This document shows positions 54,829 through 64,000 of a DNA stretch of 64,000 nt, one piece after another. The translations under genes were made by a program, and so were the position numbers. The notes under the pieces were generated by a model. That model searched no databases and was not told the origin of the DNA. It saw only the letters and a program-made list of their open reading frames with translations. Origin of the DNA: Evernia prunastri (Eukaryota > Ascomycota > Lecanoromycetes > Lecanorales > Parmeliaceae); assembly GCA_003184365.1 (NCBI GenBank), contig NKYR01000027.1:186001-250000 (forward strand), given 5' to 3'. Numbering within the stretch: position 1 is the first letter of the stretch; each line of letters opens with the position of its first letter.

Positions 54829-56420
54829 ATGCATGGGGACCAGGCTGAAAGACGCCAGATCCGCAGCGAAGCGGAACATCTCCTTTCCCGCGACTCGATG
54901 GAGATGGAGGATCTGAGTCCCCAGCAGACAAGGGACGCCAAATGTCCATCGCCGTTGGAGGAGAGGAGATATACGGACGTGCAGGGCAATGACGAAGCTT
55001 CAGGGTCGCGACCTAGTCCCCCTGGCGAAGAGGAAGATGCGCCGATGAACGGAAGCCACACGGAATACAGGGTGTACAAGATCAGGTGGTTCGGCCTCAC
55101 TCAATTGATTCTGCTCAACATCGTCGTGAGCTGGGACGTAAGCATCTCTGATCTTCAGTATCTCATGGCGACGCGGGGAGGTTTCAATAGCTGACAATAA
55201 CAATGCAGTGGCTCTCCTTCTCCGCCGTTGCCAACACCGCCGCGGACTTCTACTCCACAAACCCTAGCATCATCAATTGGCTCTCCACCGGTTTCCTCTT
55301 TGCCTTCGTTGCGGTCTCTCCGGCTACAATATGGGCGCTCCACACCGGCGGTCCGCGCCTCGCAATCATCGCAGCAGCTATTCTCATCCTACTGGGGAAC
55401 TGGATACGTTATGCTGGCACGCGCACTTCTCCGCCCAACTTCGGTCTCACCATGTTCGGGCAAATTCTCATCGGCTTCGCGCAGCCTTTCGTACTCTCAG
55501 CGCCTACTCGGTATTCAGACATCTGGTTCACGCCTTCTGGTCGCGTCTCCGCTACCGCGATCGCTTCCCTTGCAAACCCTTTCGGCGGCGCGCTGGGACA
55601 ACTCATCACCCCCTTCCTGGCAGACAAAGCATCTGATATCCCGAATATGGTCCTCTATGTGGCCATAATCTCAACTGCCTGCTCTATCCCTTCCTTCTTC
55701 ATTCCCTCCAAACCCCCCACTCCCGTCTCCCCTTCCTCCACACATACCGCCCCCAGCATCCGCGAAACCATGGACTTGCTAGGAAAAAATCCGAATTTCT
55801 ACCTCATCTTCCTTCCCTTCGCCATCTACGTTGGTTTCTTCAATTCCCTCTCATCTCTCCTCACGCAGATCATGACACCCTACGGCTTTTCGGAAACAGA
55901 GAGCGGCATTGCGGGCGCTGTACTCATACTCGTTGGACTGGTCAGCGCGGCCGTTACTTCGCCGATCATGGATCGTACAAAGGCTTATCTACCTTTCATC
56001 AAGACTTTAGTTCCGCTGATCGCGTTGTGCTATCTTGCTTTCATCTGGGCGCCCGGAACCCGCAGTCTTGTGGCTCCTTACATCATCCTCGCCATCCTTG
56101 GCGCTGGTTCCTTTTCCCTGGTCCCCGTGGCGCTGGAATGGCTGGTCGAAGTCACATGGCCCGTGGGTCCCGAGGCCGGTTCCACAATCTGCTGGACGGG
56201 CGGCCAATTGCTGGGGGCCATGTTTATCGTGATTAGCGATGCGTTGAAAGAAGGTAGCGAGGGCAACCCGCCCTTCACGATGGGCAAGGCGTTGGTTTTC
56301 CAAGCGGTAGTCGGTGCGGCTGTCGTCCCGTGCGCACTATGCTTGGGGCTGGTGGGCAAGGTTACAAGAGGGAGGTTGGAAGTCGACAAGGGCGTTGCGG
56401 CTCCAGAAAGCCAGGATTGA
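54829..56420 (+). CDS. MFS transporter, FLVCR/DIRC2-like
   Basis: Two exons (54829-55137, 55209-56420) with a 71-nt intron encode 506 aa. A disordered acidic N-terminus of about 80 residues precedes YKIRWFGLTQLILLNIVVSWDWLSFSAVANTAADFY, the first helix region of the FLVCR group. The intron falls within it (SWD/WLSF). Twelve hydrophobic helices can be traced, with GGPRLAIIAAAILILLGNWIRYAGTR at helices 2-3 and a central cytoplasmic loop KPPTPVSPSS. Animal FLVCR proteins carry choline, and haem transport was reported earlier; fungal substrates are not known. In-frame alternative starts exist at the MEMEDL methionines. Confidence 0.88.
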
Positions 56421-56963
56421 AGCTGGACGCGGGCTGAAAACGGATAAATAGGCGTGGGGATGGCTGGATCAGAAGGAAAAGGCGGGCCAGACGGGGTCTT
56501 TAGGATTTGGGTAGCTCTTGGGACGCTCAAGTTGGGATCTGAGATGAAGGGCTTGGGAATCGAAAAATGAATTTGGTGAATATTGGAAAATGATACATTT
56601 GAAGTCGATTCACCGTCCCCTTCAGACGTGCTGCGGCTGGAGCTCTGAATTTTACGGATACTGGTATCGCCTTTTTGCCCGCCTGGACTACATCCACGAA
56701 CCCTACTGACTCTATGTACATCTCCTCAGCTTACTGAACTTTACATGGAAGATCCTCCTCGGCCAGAGCGTCGATCCGTAAACCTTGATGAAGACCCTTT
56801 CGGCCCGCTCGCCGACTATTCAGAGCATTTTCGAAGCATAGGGGTCCTACCCCAGACTTTTCACAATGCCTGCGCTAGAGAAGTCTATCTAACCATGGCG
56901 AATCGCAACGCTTCGATCTCCGCGCCAGGATCCTCCAGATTGTCCCGTCCCCATCGAACAAGG
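56421..56963. other. Intergenic spacer between converging genes
   Basis: This is 543 bp between the stops of the MFS gene (plus) and the OB-fold gene (minus). Small frames on both strands are not convincing. Confidence 0.5.
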
Positions 56964-58482
56964 TCATGACCGTACTCCGAAAGCGCGAGAGCGGTCCCAC
57001 CGATCCGGTGTATCATTCGGCAACACCTGCATTCGGCCCTTGCCCGCCAGGTGAGCTTTCGACGATTGGCCCGCAGGCAACGCTCCGGTATTGGCTCCGA
57101 CGAACCGCATGACCCAGTCTTTGACATCCCTCACCCGGCGGACTTGCGGCTCGCTGCCGATGGCGCCTTGCTCCAGTTCTGCGGCGCCGTAAGCACCGCG
57201 TGTGTCGCTCCCGTCGACCACGTTCCGGTAGAGCAGATCCAGCGTCGTCATGCCTCGTCGCAGACTTTGCCCGTAGACTTTGCCCCTAAATGAGCTCAGG
57301 GCGACGGTTTTGGCCAGGACCACGTCCTGGGGTCGGAGCTGCAAGGTTTGGGTCCGTAGGTCATCAGCTTGCGGTGCGGAATGGTTGCTCTCTTGAGTTG
57401 GGGGAAGCCAGATGTTGATTCCGAAGCCGGCTTTCGTGTCGTCACCCACGAGTAGTTCGACGAGCTCGATCGAACGTCCGCCTTTACGCGTCTTGATGGT
57501 CCGTGGCTGCGAGATGGAGATGATACCCACCACCAGGTTCACCGTCATGGTCTGCGGAGTGATGGACCGGAGATAGGCTGCGTTGGGCATGTCTTTGAGG
57601 TCGCTGAGGTGGCTCGAGATCAGTCTTGAGCGTGTGAGTTGTCCTTCTGCGTGAGGTTGGCTGCTGGCCGAAAAAGAGACGGAGAAGTCTTCTGGTTCCG
57701 TGGTAAATGATTCGTCGAGGGATTCCGCGCCGAAGATCTGAGAAGAGGGGATATCTTCGTGGATGGCAAAGGAGTGCTCGTAGTACTGGGTGAACACATC
57801 TTCTTGTTCGGAGTCGGAGACCTGAGAATGCTCGCTTGGATATCCATCGGGGTCCGTCGAGAAGAAGGAGAGTTCGGTTGTTGATAAGAACAAGGTTTCA
57901 TCGTCGATATGACCGTTTTTATCGAAGGGTGAATCTTCTCGACTGGTCTGCGTAAGACCTGTGGGTAGATGGAGCTTCTCTAGCGGTAAGAAGCGCCATG
58001 GGGGTAGTTTGTCATCAGCCGATGGTTTCTCTGTAGACTCGACGAGCGTTCTTTCCATAAAACCTGGTTGTAGTGGAGCGCAAAGATCTTCCTCTGTCCA
58101 TTTGAGCGAGCTTCGTAATGGTGCTCCGGTCAAAAAGATTACTTTCCCCCTAACATCAAGCATGCCGGACAAAGGACTCGCAGAAGGGGACGCTCCCAGC
58201 ATTAACTTACTCTCGCCAAGACCACTGCGGAAAGATCCCGGATTATACCCCTCGCGAAGGGTTGCCAGGACGATGCGATTAGAGCTGCTTCGGGATTGCG
58301 CCTCAGCGGAGCTCAGTTTGAGGTCTATTAACCCCGAGGCCCCCAAGGCCCAGAACAGGTCCCCAAAATTGGTAGAGAGCTATGCTTCTAGCTCCTACTC
58401 GAACACCAAGCTCTGACGGTGTCAAGCTTGAATCCGGCACCAGTGCTGCGCCTAATATCGCTCCGTCCCAGCTGTCTTTGCA
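56964..58482 (-). CDS. OB-fold nucleic-acid-binding-like fungal protein, 5' end unresolved
   Basis: The main exon (58379-56964) and an upstream exon (58482-58441, after a good CCCAG acceptor) join in phase to read CKDSWDGAILGAALLSTNFGDLFWALGASGLIDLKLSS. At least one earlier exon is needed; a frame around 58600-58530 (PPPPEAAAAIPASESLQSP) could supply it, but no start was fixed. The visible part is about 485 aa. A disordered acidic middle leads to a C-terminal beta-rich domain: PQTMTVNLVVGIISISQPRTIKT, SIELVELLVGDDTKAGFGINIWLP, LQLRPQDVVLAKTVALSSFRGKVYGQSLRRGMTTLDLLYR. This strand pattern is that of an OB fold, seen in single-stranded-DNA-binding proteins. The exact role (telomere, replication or repair) is unknown. 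Confidence 0.7.
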
Positions 58483-59115
58483 CTGGGAAGGATCATTGCA
58501 GGTGTGTTGCCGATCCGTGGCAACTCATGGGGACTGGCTTCTGCACAGGAGATTGCAAACTTTCGCTCGCCGGGATCGCAGCCGCAGCTTCTGGCGGAGG
58601 AGGGCTGGTTGCGGTACACAGGGTTATACTGAAGATTCGACAGGGCTCCCGGAACTTGGTACGCGTGGGACCATTTTGACAGATGCGTCGCCCGTGCAAC
58701 TATAGGCTTGCTCAGTCCCCGGGGTCGTACGAAGCCGCAGCATTGAAGCAGCCGCTAGAATGAGAGACTTGACAGGGATGGATGTTGATAGAAGCTCCGT
58801 TCAAAATCCCCAGAGCTCTTCTGTAAGCAACACAGAAAGGTTTGATCTGGTCAAAAGCGGTAGGATGCCCTCGATGCAATGACCTAGAAGATCTTTCGCT
58901 TGCGTTACCGGTTTCAACCTGGTATAAAGGCGTTCCTAAGGTAGTTCCGAGTAAGGTATGGTCAGGCACGATACTAGCGCTGTCCAGGACTTGGCCTTGG
59001 CACAAATCTGAAGTGTGCATTGCATTGCCTTTCCATCAACTCTACAATCAAATTGCCAACCACCTCCCAACATCATTATCCCAATAATCATGCACCCACC
59101 ACCCGTATCTTTACC
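58483..59115. promoter_or_regulatory. Divergent region, partly 5' exon of the OB-fold gene
   Basis: About 630 bp separate the resolved part of the OB-fold gene from DLT1 (plus). The left 200 bp probably carry the missing 5' exon(s) of the minus-strand gene. The rest should be promoter for both genes. Confidence 0.4.
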
Positions 59116-60444
59116 ATGCACCTCCCCACCCTCCGCATTCCTTTCTTTCGCATCTTCTACTCCACAACTTTCACCGCCCTTTCCCTCCTCCTCGCCGCCC
59201 TCCTCCTCGTCACGCCCGGCGACCACATCTTCCAATCCTTCAACAAGGGCCAAATTTTCCACATATTCATTGTCGGGGGCCTCTACCTGCTTACTCTCTT
59301 GATCGCAGTCTTTATCTATGCAGGCAGGCTGTATGCCACGAGGAGTGCCCTGGCGCGGATACCAAAGGAAATCAAATGGAGCATGGAGCGGGGAAAGGTG
59401 GGGAGAGAGGTTAGGAAGGGCTTGGCAAGGACTTTTAGTATTTCTTACGAGTCGCGTCCGAGAGATATGAGGAATGAGAAGGCAGAAAGGGATGTGGAGA
59501 AGAAGAAGCCGAGATTGGGAAGGATGGTGGACGGGAGGCAGAGTCTGGATACCGCGACTAGCATCGAGCCCTCTTGGGGCATCATCTCCCATCCGGGCTG
59601 GTCTTCACCCTCCTCTCCCGATCTCCCCAATGTACACTACGAACCGGTCATCCTGGAGCTCTCACATCTCATCGAGGCCAAAGCCGTTTCTCTCGCTCCT
59701 TCTGATCCTCTGTCTTCCTACGAGCCCGACATCAACCTCAACCTGAACCTGAGCCAAGAAGAAGCAGAAGCGCCAGTACCGGACCCCGTCGCCGTGGAAC
59801 TCTTACAGCGACCAGCGTCAACGGGCTTGCGCGACTACCTATCCCATCTGGCTTCGGTCGGTATGCTCGACCTGGGACCCCTGACGTCCGATTTCTTATT
59901 CTGGTACGAACGCGCGAGATACTCTGGGGAAGAGCTCGACGAGGGGGAGTTCAGGGCTTTGATGGGGGCGTTCGCGGAGATTCTACGGGGCATGAGACCG
60001 TTGGATGTGGGCATCGTGGATGAGGCGCGGGCGGAGATGGAGGAGGCAGCTATCAGCAGCGACGATGGCAGTGGTGATGATGCTGGGTCTCCGGATGCGG
60101 AGAGCGTTAATACGACTGAGACGGTGCAACGTACACCGCAGCCAGAGACTTACTCCGCTTCTTCCTCTTCTTCTTCCTACGCCTCAACTGGCTCTCGCAG
60201 CGGCAGTCAAGGCACCATCCAGACAGCCCCTTCTCGGCCCGTGGCTACCAGGAACCCTTCGAGCAGATCTCGTCGCTCCGTCCATCAACCCAGCTTGAAT
60301 TCTTTAAGACAGTGGAGAACCGATACCTCGAGTAGTGGCTATTCCGCGAAGTCAGGGGCGGGGAGTGTGATTCGGCTAAAGGAGGCGAAGGGTCCTTTGG
60401 ATTTGCCTTATGCTATTGTTACCGGTGACGGGGAGGATGTATGA
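59116..60444 (+). CDS. DLT1: Defect-at-low-temperature protein 1 (Dlt1) family membrane protein
   Basis: This is a single exon from the ATG at 59116 (in ACCATG), giving 442 aa; the in-frame extension to 59020 is judged leader. Two N-terminal membrane helices are clear: FTALSLLLAALLLVTPG and FIVGGLYLLTLLIAVFIYAG. A conserved juxtamembrane block follows (RLYATRSALARIPKEIKWSMERGKVGREVRKG). Further conserved segments are WGIISHPGWSSPSSPDLPNVHYEPVILELSHLIEAKAVSLAP and LLQRPASTGLRDYLSHLASVGML...FLFWYERARYS. The C-terminal 130 residues are Ser-rich and disordered. Yeast Dlt1 is named for cold sensitivity; its molecular function is unknown. Confidence 0.88.
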   Translation: MHLPTLRIPFFRIFYSTTFTALSLLLAALLLVTPGDHIFQSFNKGQIFHIFIVGGLYLLTLLIAVFIYAGRLYATRSALARIPKEIKWSMERGKVGREVRKGLARTFSISYESRPRDMRNEKAERDVEKKKPRLGRMVDGRQSLDTATSIEPSWGIISHPGWSSPSSPDLPNVHYEPVILELSHLIEAKAVSLAPSDPLSSYEPDINLNLNLSQEEAEAPVPDPVAVELLQRPASTGLRDYLSHLASVGMLDLGPLTSDFLFWYERARYSGEELDEGEFRALMGAFAEILRGMRPLDVGIVDEARAEMEEAAISSDDGSGDDAGSPDAESVNTTETVQRTPQPETYSASSSSSSYASTGSRSGSQGTIQTAPSRPVATRNPSSRSRRSVHQPSLNSLRQWRTDTSSSGYSAKSGAGSVIRLKEAKGPLDLPYAIVTGDGEDV

Positions 60445-60607
60445 ATGCTAAAGAGAGATGGGCCTGATTGGTTTGACAGGGGGAAGTTGGATACCCCTGA
60501 AGGCCTTCGAGCCGGCAATAGCTCGTAGTTTCTGTGAATTGTTTAGATTCTCTATAGACATCTGTACATTTCGTCATGATCCATCACTTCAAGGTTAACG
60601 TCTACAG

Positions 60608-61835
60608 CTACCAGCTCGTGAGGCCCTTCGCCCGATCGAATCCCCCTCTCAGCTGCCTCTCCGGCTTCACAACCTTGCCCTGCAGGACAGTATACTTGAT
60701 TATCCCTTCACAATCCTCCGGCCGCACCCTCGCAAGCCAGACGCACTGGGCTCCCTCCTCCTCCTCCCATCCCTTGGCTTTCCTCCCCTCTCTGACCGAC
60801 TCCTCCTCCCCCACCGCGCCATTCCCCTCTATCCCGTCCCCTGGCGCTCCGTTCGCATTCCCAATCACATCGGCCACCGCCCTCCTCTTACCGACCGCGT
60901 CCGCGCGCCGGTAGACCATGAGGTTGGCCGAGAACTTGTGGCCTCCGACGTGGCTTATGAAATAGATGCCGACCCCGCCGGGCCTGTCGTCGTGCGTGTC
61001 CCGGTACAGCCCCAGCGGCCGGAGGTGCCGCTCGAACTCCCGTTTGAGCAACGGTGCCGATTGGCCGCAGCGAGCGTCCCGGGTGCGCTGGGAGCACATC
61101 AGGATCAGGTATTTGTGGGGGCATGGGCGGGTTTGGAAAGGCGAATCCTGGGCGCTGGGGGTTGGAAGGTCGGAGTGGTCCAGAGGGGTGGATGTTGTGG
61201 GGGCGGGGGATATGTGGTTGTTGATGAGCTGGGGCACGGTGTGGGGGGTGACGTTGTCGATGAAGGTGAAGGCGGGGAGGAGGAGGATGCTCGTGGGACG
61301 GTGCTGTGGTGGGTGGGGTTCGTGGGAGGATAGGGGCAGGTTGGAGGCCGAGAGCATGAGTTTCTGTTGCGCGCGGTGGCGGTCAGCTGGATCTTCAACC
61401 TTGGTGTAAGGAATAATTGGGATAAGGGGCGCACGTTACCCCGTTGCTAGGCTCAACCTTACAGTCCCTCACGGCTTCCATCACACTGCCCTTTTCGTCA
61501 CTCACGTCCTTGACCCAGTCCGTCTTCCCGGTCGCGACGAGCATGTGCGTAGCGAACCCGTTCACGTGTCCGTAGAGCTTCTCGTCTTCGTCAATTTTGA
61601 ACCCTTTTGGGTATTCGATCTCGCACGTCTCGCAGTTGTGGTCGCAGTCCTCGCCATCGATGGCCGGGTCTACTTTGGGGAAGATGAAGCTGGTGCTTTT
61701 GGGGATGGAGTCGGTGGAGGCGCGGGGGGTGAGGAAGGCTTTCCCCTTTTGCAGGACGGTGGAAAGCGACATCTTGTTGATGGTGGTGGTCAGCTTCGGT
61801 TGCGAACGACTGTTCAGGCCGGGAGAGCGAGGCAT
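60608..61835 (-). CDS. APD1: Apd1/sucrase-ferredoxin-like [2Fe-2S] protein
   Basis: Two exons (61835-61440, 61363-60608) with a 76-nt intron encode 383 aa; the start could also be the internal MSLSTVL (61772), giving 362 aa. The N-terminal domain has an acidic Cys cluster (GEDCDHNCETCEIEYPKGF), then HVNGFATHMLVATGKTDW. The C-terminal thioredoxin-like ferredoxin domain carries the diagnostic CSQRTRDARCGQSAP and the HVGGHKFSANLMVY motif, whose His residues ligate the 2Fe-2S cluster in yeast Apd1. Apd1 is linked to resistance to redox-active drugs and to cortical actin; the precise reaction is not settled. The stop is only 163 bp from the convergent DLT1 stop. Confidence 0.9.
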
Positions 61836-62575
61836 TTCGGTTCGGAAATCCGCGGGAATTGCTGACCGCCGCTCGGTGAGATCAGGGGACGTCGCTTTCC
61901 TGGGGGGGCCATCTCGTTCTTATATACTCGGCCGGTGCTCATTTGAAAGATCAACTATAAGACTCTAAGCCTTCTTACTTTGACTTGCAGACGTCGTTTA
62001 CTGCCTAATTGGCCTTATCAGATGGGAGCTTTCGGGGCCGAATCATTCAATTATTATCAGATGGCGCCAAAAACGCCCATGTCCTCGGTCTCCGTCGTCC
62101 GAAGCTTAGCATAAAACCGAGCCGAGGTGCTCTTGTTGCTTTGAGCCTCTACTATAACTCTCTGCCCGATTCCCGCTTGATGACCCGGGTTCAGCGTCTC
62201 TGGAGGGATCGTAGCCCGTCAAGTACGCCCGTCTCCCGCGGCTGTTCCTCAGCATGGACAAGTTGAGCCACATGGCATACTACGGGGAAACAGCCGTACA
62301 AAGAGGATACATGCAACCCCACTCAACCCTGAAATATCCAACAGACCTACCTTAGTATTGACATGGCAAGCTGTCGTTCTTTTCCCTCAGAATTGATCAG
62401 TCTCAGTCTGCAAGTAAAATTTACACCTCGCTCAACCTGTATGTTGGATCAGGTGCAGCTGTACGATTACTGCCAAGTCGCTAAGCCGCTGTCCCTTTAC
62501 CTGAACGTGAAGTACGACTATATGTCGGGCAGAAAGGTGGTGTATATGTAAGGCATGGTGGGACTAGTGTATTAG
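61836..62575. other. Intergenic region
   Basis: This is 740 bp between APD1 (minus) and the GH12 relic. A plus-strand stretch near 62440-62530 (YDYCQVAKPLSLYLNVKYD) may be the eroded N-terminal exon of the relic. The APD1 promoter should lie just right of 61835. No intact gene is seen. Confidence 0.4.
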
Positions 62576-63230
62576 GCCGTGCATATGGAAGACCTAAAAG
62601 ATGGAGTTGCCTTCTCGACCACCTGGGTTTGGACGAGAAATGCCACCTACGCCTCTCAGACACAGGTCCACTCTTATGCCAACGTCAAGCCAAACTCCAG
62701 CGCCCCCTGTTATGCTTTCGGACACACTAGTATTCACATTCAGTACTAAATGGACCGGAAACCCGAACATTTTCGACATCGATGGCATAGACGCCGTGCG
62801 TGCGAGGTCAATCACAACATATTCCTGAATCCTGACATCAAGCAAACCGCCCAAGTTCCAGACCCGAGATTTGAAGTTATGATCTGGCTGGCCGCCTTCG
62901 ACGAGACATATCCCACAGGCTACACGAACGGTTCAGTTGTAGTAAATTTCTCGACGGCCAGAACTAGTAAGTCATCTACTCCTCAACAAGCATCTACCCT
63001 CTACATTACTCTGTCTTCGAGATGATCTAGCTAGCACCTTTTTGCGTTCCCCTAGCACCCTCTTCGAGAGCCAAAACAACCAGACTGGCCAGCAACTTCG
63101 TCGCCCCGCAGGAATTGACCTCCTTTTTGCAACTCAACGCCTTCCGCTCTTCAGGAACCTTGTGGTTGGTAACGAGGTGCCCAAAGGCTCGATGAGCACA
63201 TCGTTGCTCTGGTCTTGGATGCTGTGAGCT
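62576..63230 (+). pseudogene. Frameshifted relic of a GH12 endoglucanase/xyloglucanase
   Basis: GH12-like blocks occur in the right order but in changing frames. In frame A: MEDLKDGVAFSTTWVW and VHSYANVKPNSSA, followed by a stop at 62747. In frame B (+1): PPVMLSDTLVFTFSTKWT. Back in frame A: CEVNHNIFLNPDI and FEVMIWLAAFDETYPTGYTNGSVVV, then a normal-looking intron donor (62967) and an acceptor near 63055. After that, STLFESQNNQTGQQ, FVAPQELTSFLQLNAF and LVVGNEVPKGS again lie in different frames. The first shift coincides with a short C run (gcgccccctg). GH12 enzymes are secreted and cleave glucan or xyloglucan in plant cell walls. At least four frame changes make a working enzyme unlikely unless the assembly is wrong. 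Confidence 0.62.
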
Positions 63231-64000
63231 TACCTTGACCGGAGGCTTTTTCAGTCTCTGAGACGGCTAGGCAATGCTTCTCTTATCAACAGACCTATTA
63301 CCTTGCTGAATTTAGACTGGGCTAAGAAAGCTTAGGTGTAGTGTTTGTATTGCTCTGAAGACAGGTAAGCCAAACTTTTGGGGGGATCCCCTTGGCGATA
63401 TGTGGTGTATGTATGGTGTATATATAGCTCGTAGGTACCCCCCGACCGTTTCCCCCTTTCAACAAGGCTATCTTGTCAATCATTCGGCCCGAATCATGGG
63501 GCATAGGGGCCAAGAACAATAATAATATAGGTGGAAATGGGAAAATCCACGCTTTGAAAAATGACCACGGCGACAGCATGGACATACCGAGGGCATATCA
63601 AAGGAAAGACACCCGATGATACCACTCCACGATACCACTCCATGCTACCACCTTCACTACACGGTAGAGTGGGCAGGGAAAGCCTTTGGCCATGTCTGGG
63701 TTGCAGTACCTCGGTAGGATCAAAAGTCGCGACGCCAAGCTTTCAAATCCTGCCAAGTCGGCCAAGATGGAAAACCCGATTTTGCCTGCCAGAATGCTAC
63801 TACACCAACCTACCCAAACGCTCACCTCACCACCTGGCTTAAGAATAGTGTTTCGAAACTTGTACACGTTAGTTACGTAACAACGGGAGGATTGTTTAAC
63901 TGGTGGCTATATGTCTCTAGCCACTTTGCTGTACTTGGGTTCGAAAATGCTCAAAAGCTCCTTTGCTGTTCATACTGTATAAGGGAATTGGAGAGCTGGG
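63231..64000. other. Gene-poor right end
   Basis: This is 770 bp with no supported gene. TATA-like TGTATATATAGC occurs near 63416-63430. Open frames of under 95 codons on both strands show no family features. Confidence 0.4.

Noticed and set aside
1..64000. Transposons, long terminal repeats, CRISPR arrays, viral insertions or a secondary-metabolite cluster
   Set aside because: No transposase, integrase, reverse transcriptase, spaced-repeat array, polyketide synthase or peptide synthetase sequence was seen on either strand.

Overview
This window is nuclear DNA from a filamentous ascomycete (Pezizomycotina). Most genes are split by short GT-AG introns of about 45-140 nt. Several encode proteins typical of these fungi: an Uds1 septation protein, Dlt1, Apd1, a Dsc2-like rhomboid, a PAQR receptor and an acidic QCR6 hinge protein. 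Spacers are long and genes lie on both strands without operons. I cannot fix the class from sequence alone. Nothing suggests a plasmid, virus, transposon, CRISPR array or rRNA locus, and I found no convincing tRNA. Splice sites below were read by eye; wherever a model is called complete, its exon lengths sum to a multiple of three. Layout, 1-20 kb: a partial membrane protein with a 2EXR-like motif runs off the left edge. It is followed by an FAD amine-oxidase-like protein (-), the v-SNARE VTI1 (+), an aldo-keto reductase with a probable GC-AG intron (-), a Dsc2-like rhomboid (-), an ankyrin protein (-), a DUF829 hydrolase-like protein (+), a PAQR/Izh receptor (+), a vWA protein with two small zinc fingers (+) and a Ser-rich conserved fungal protein (+). 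Layout, 20-35 kb: a long gene whose zinc-knuckle protein appears to continue, through an intron with a T22 tract, into a YTH (m6A reader) domain. Next come an unresolved minus-strand patch, a 219-aa conserved protein, a tiny two-exon gene, a gene-poor 2.6 kb, a proline-rich protein with a hydrophobic tail and a large coiled-coil Uds1 protein. Layout, 35-53 kb: a GPI-anchored-type surface protein, then a housekeeping block of QCR6 (respiratory complex III), EAF3 (chromodomain/MRG, with a large extra linker), KGD1 (2-oxoglutarate dehydrogenase E1) and TFB1 (TFIIH p62), the last two divergent from a 278-bp spacer. An NmrA-like reductase, two minor genes and the GDP-mannose pyrophosphorylase MPG1 follow. 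Layout, 53-64 kb: a DEDD-type exonuclease-like protein, an FLVCR-like MFS transporter, an OB-fold protein with an unresolved 5' end, DLT1, APD1, and an eroded GH12 glucanase pseudogene in a gene-poor tail. Apart from the general mitochondrial, chromatin/transcription and secretory roles of individual genes, I see no metabolic cluster. The most interesting item is the putative zinc-knuckle-YTH fusion, followed by the expanded EAF3 linker and the GH12 relic.
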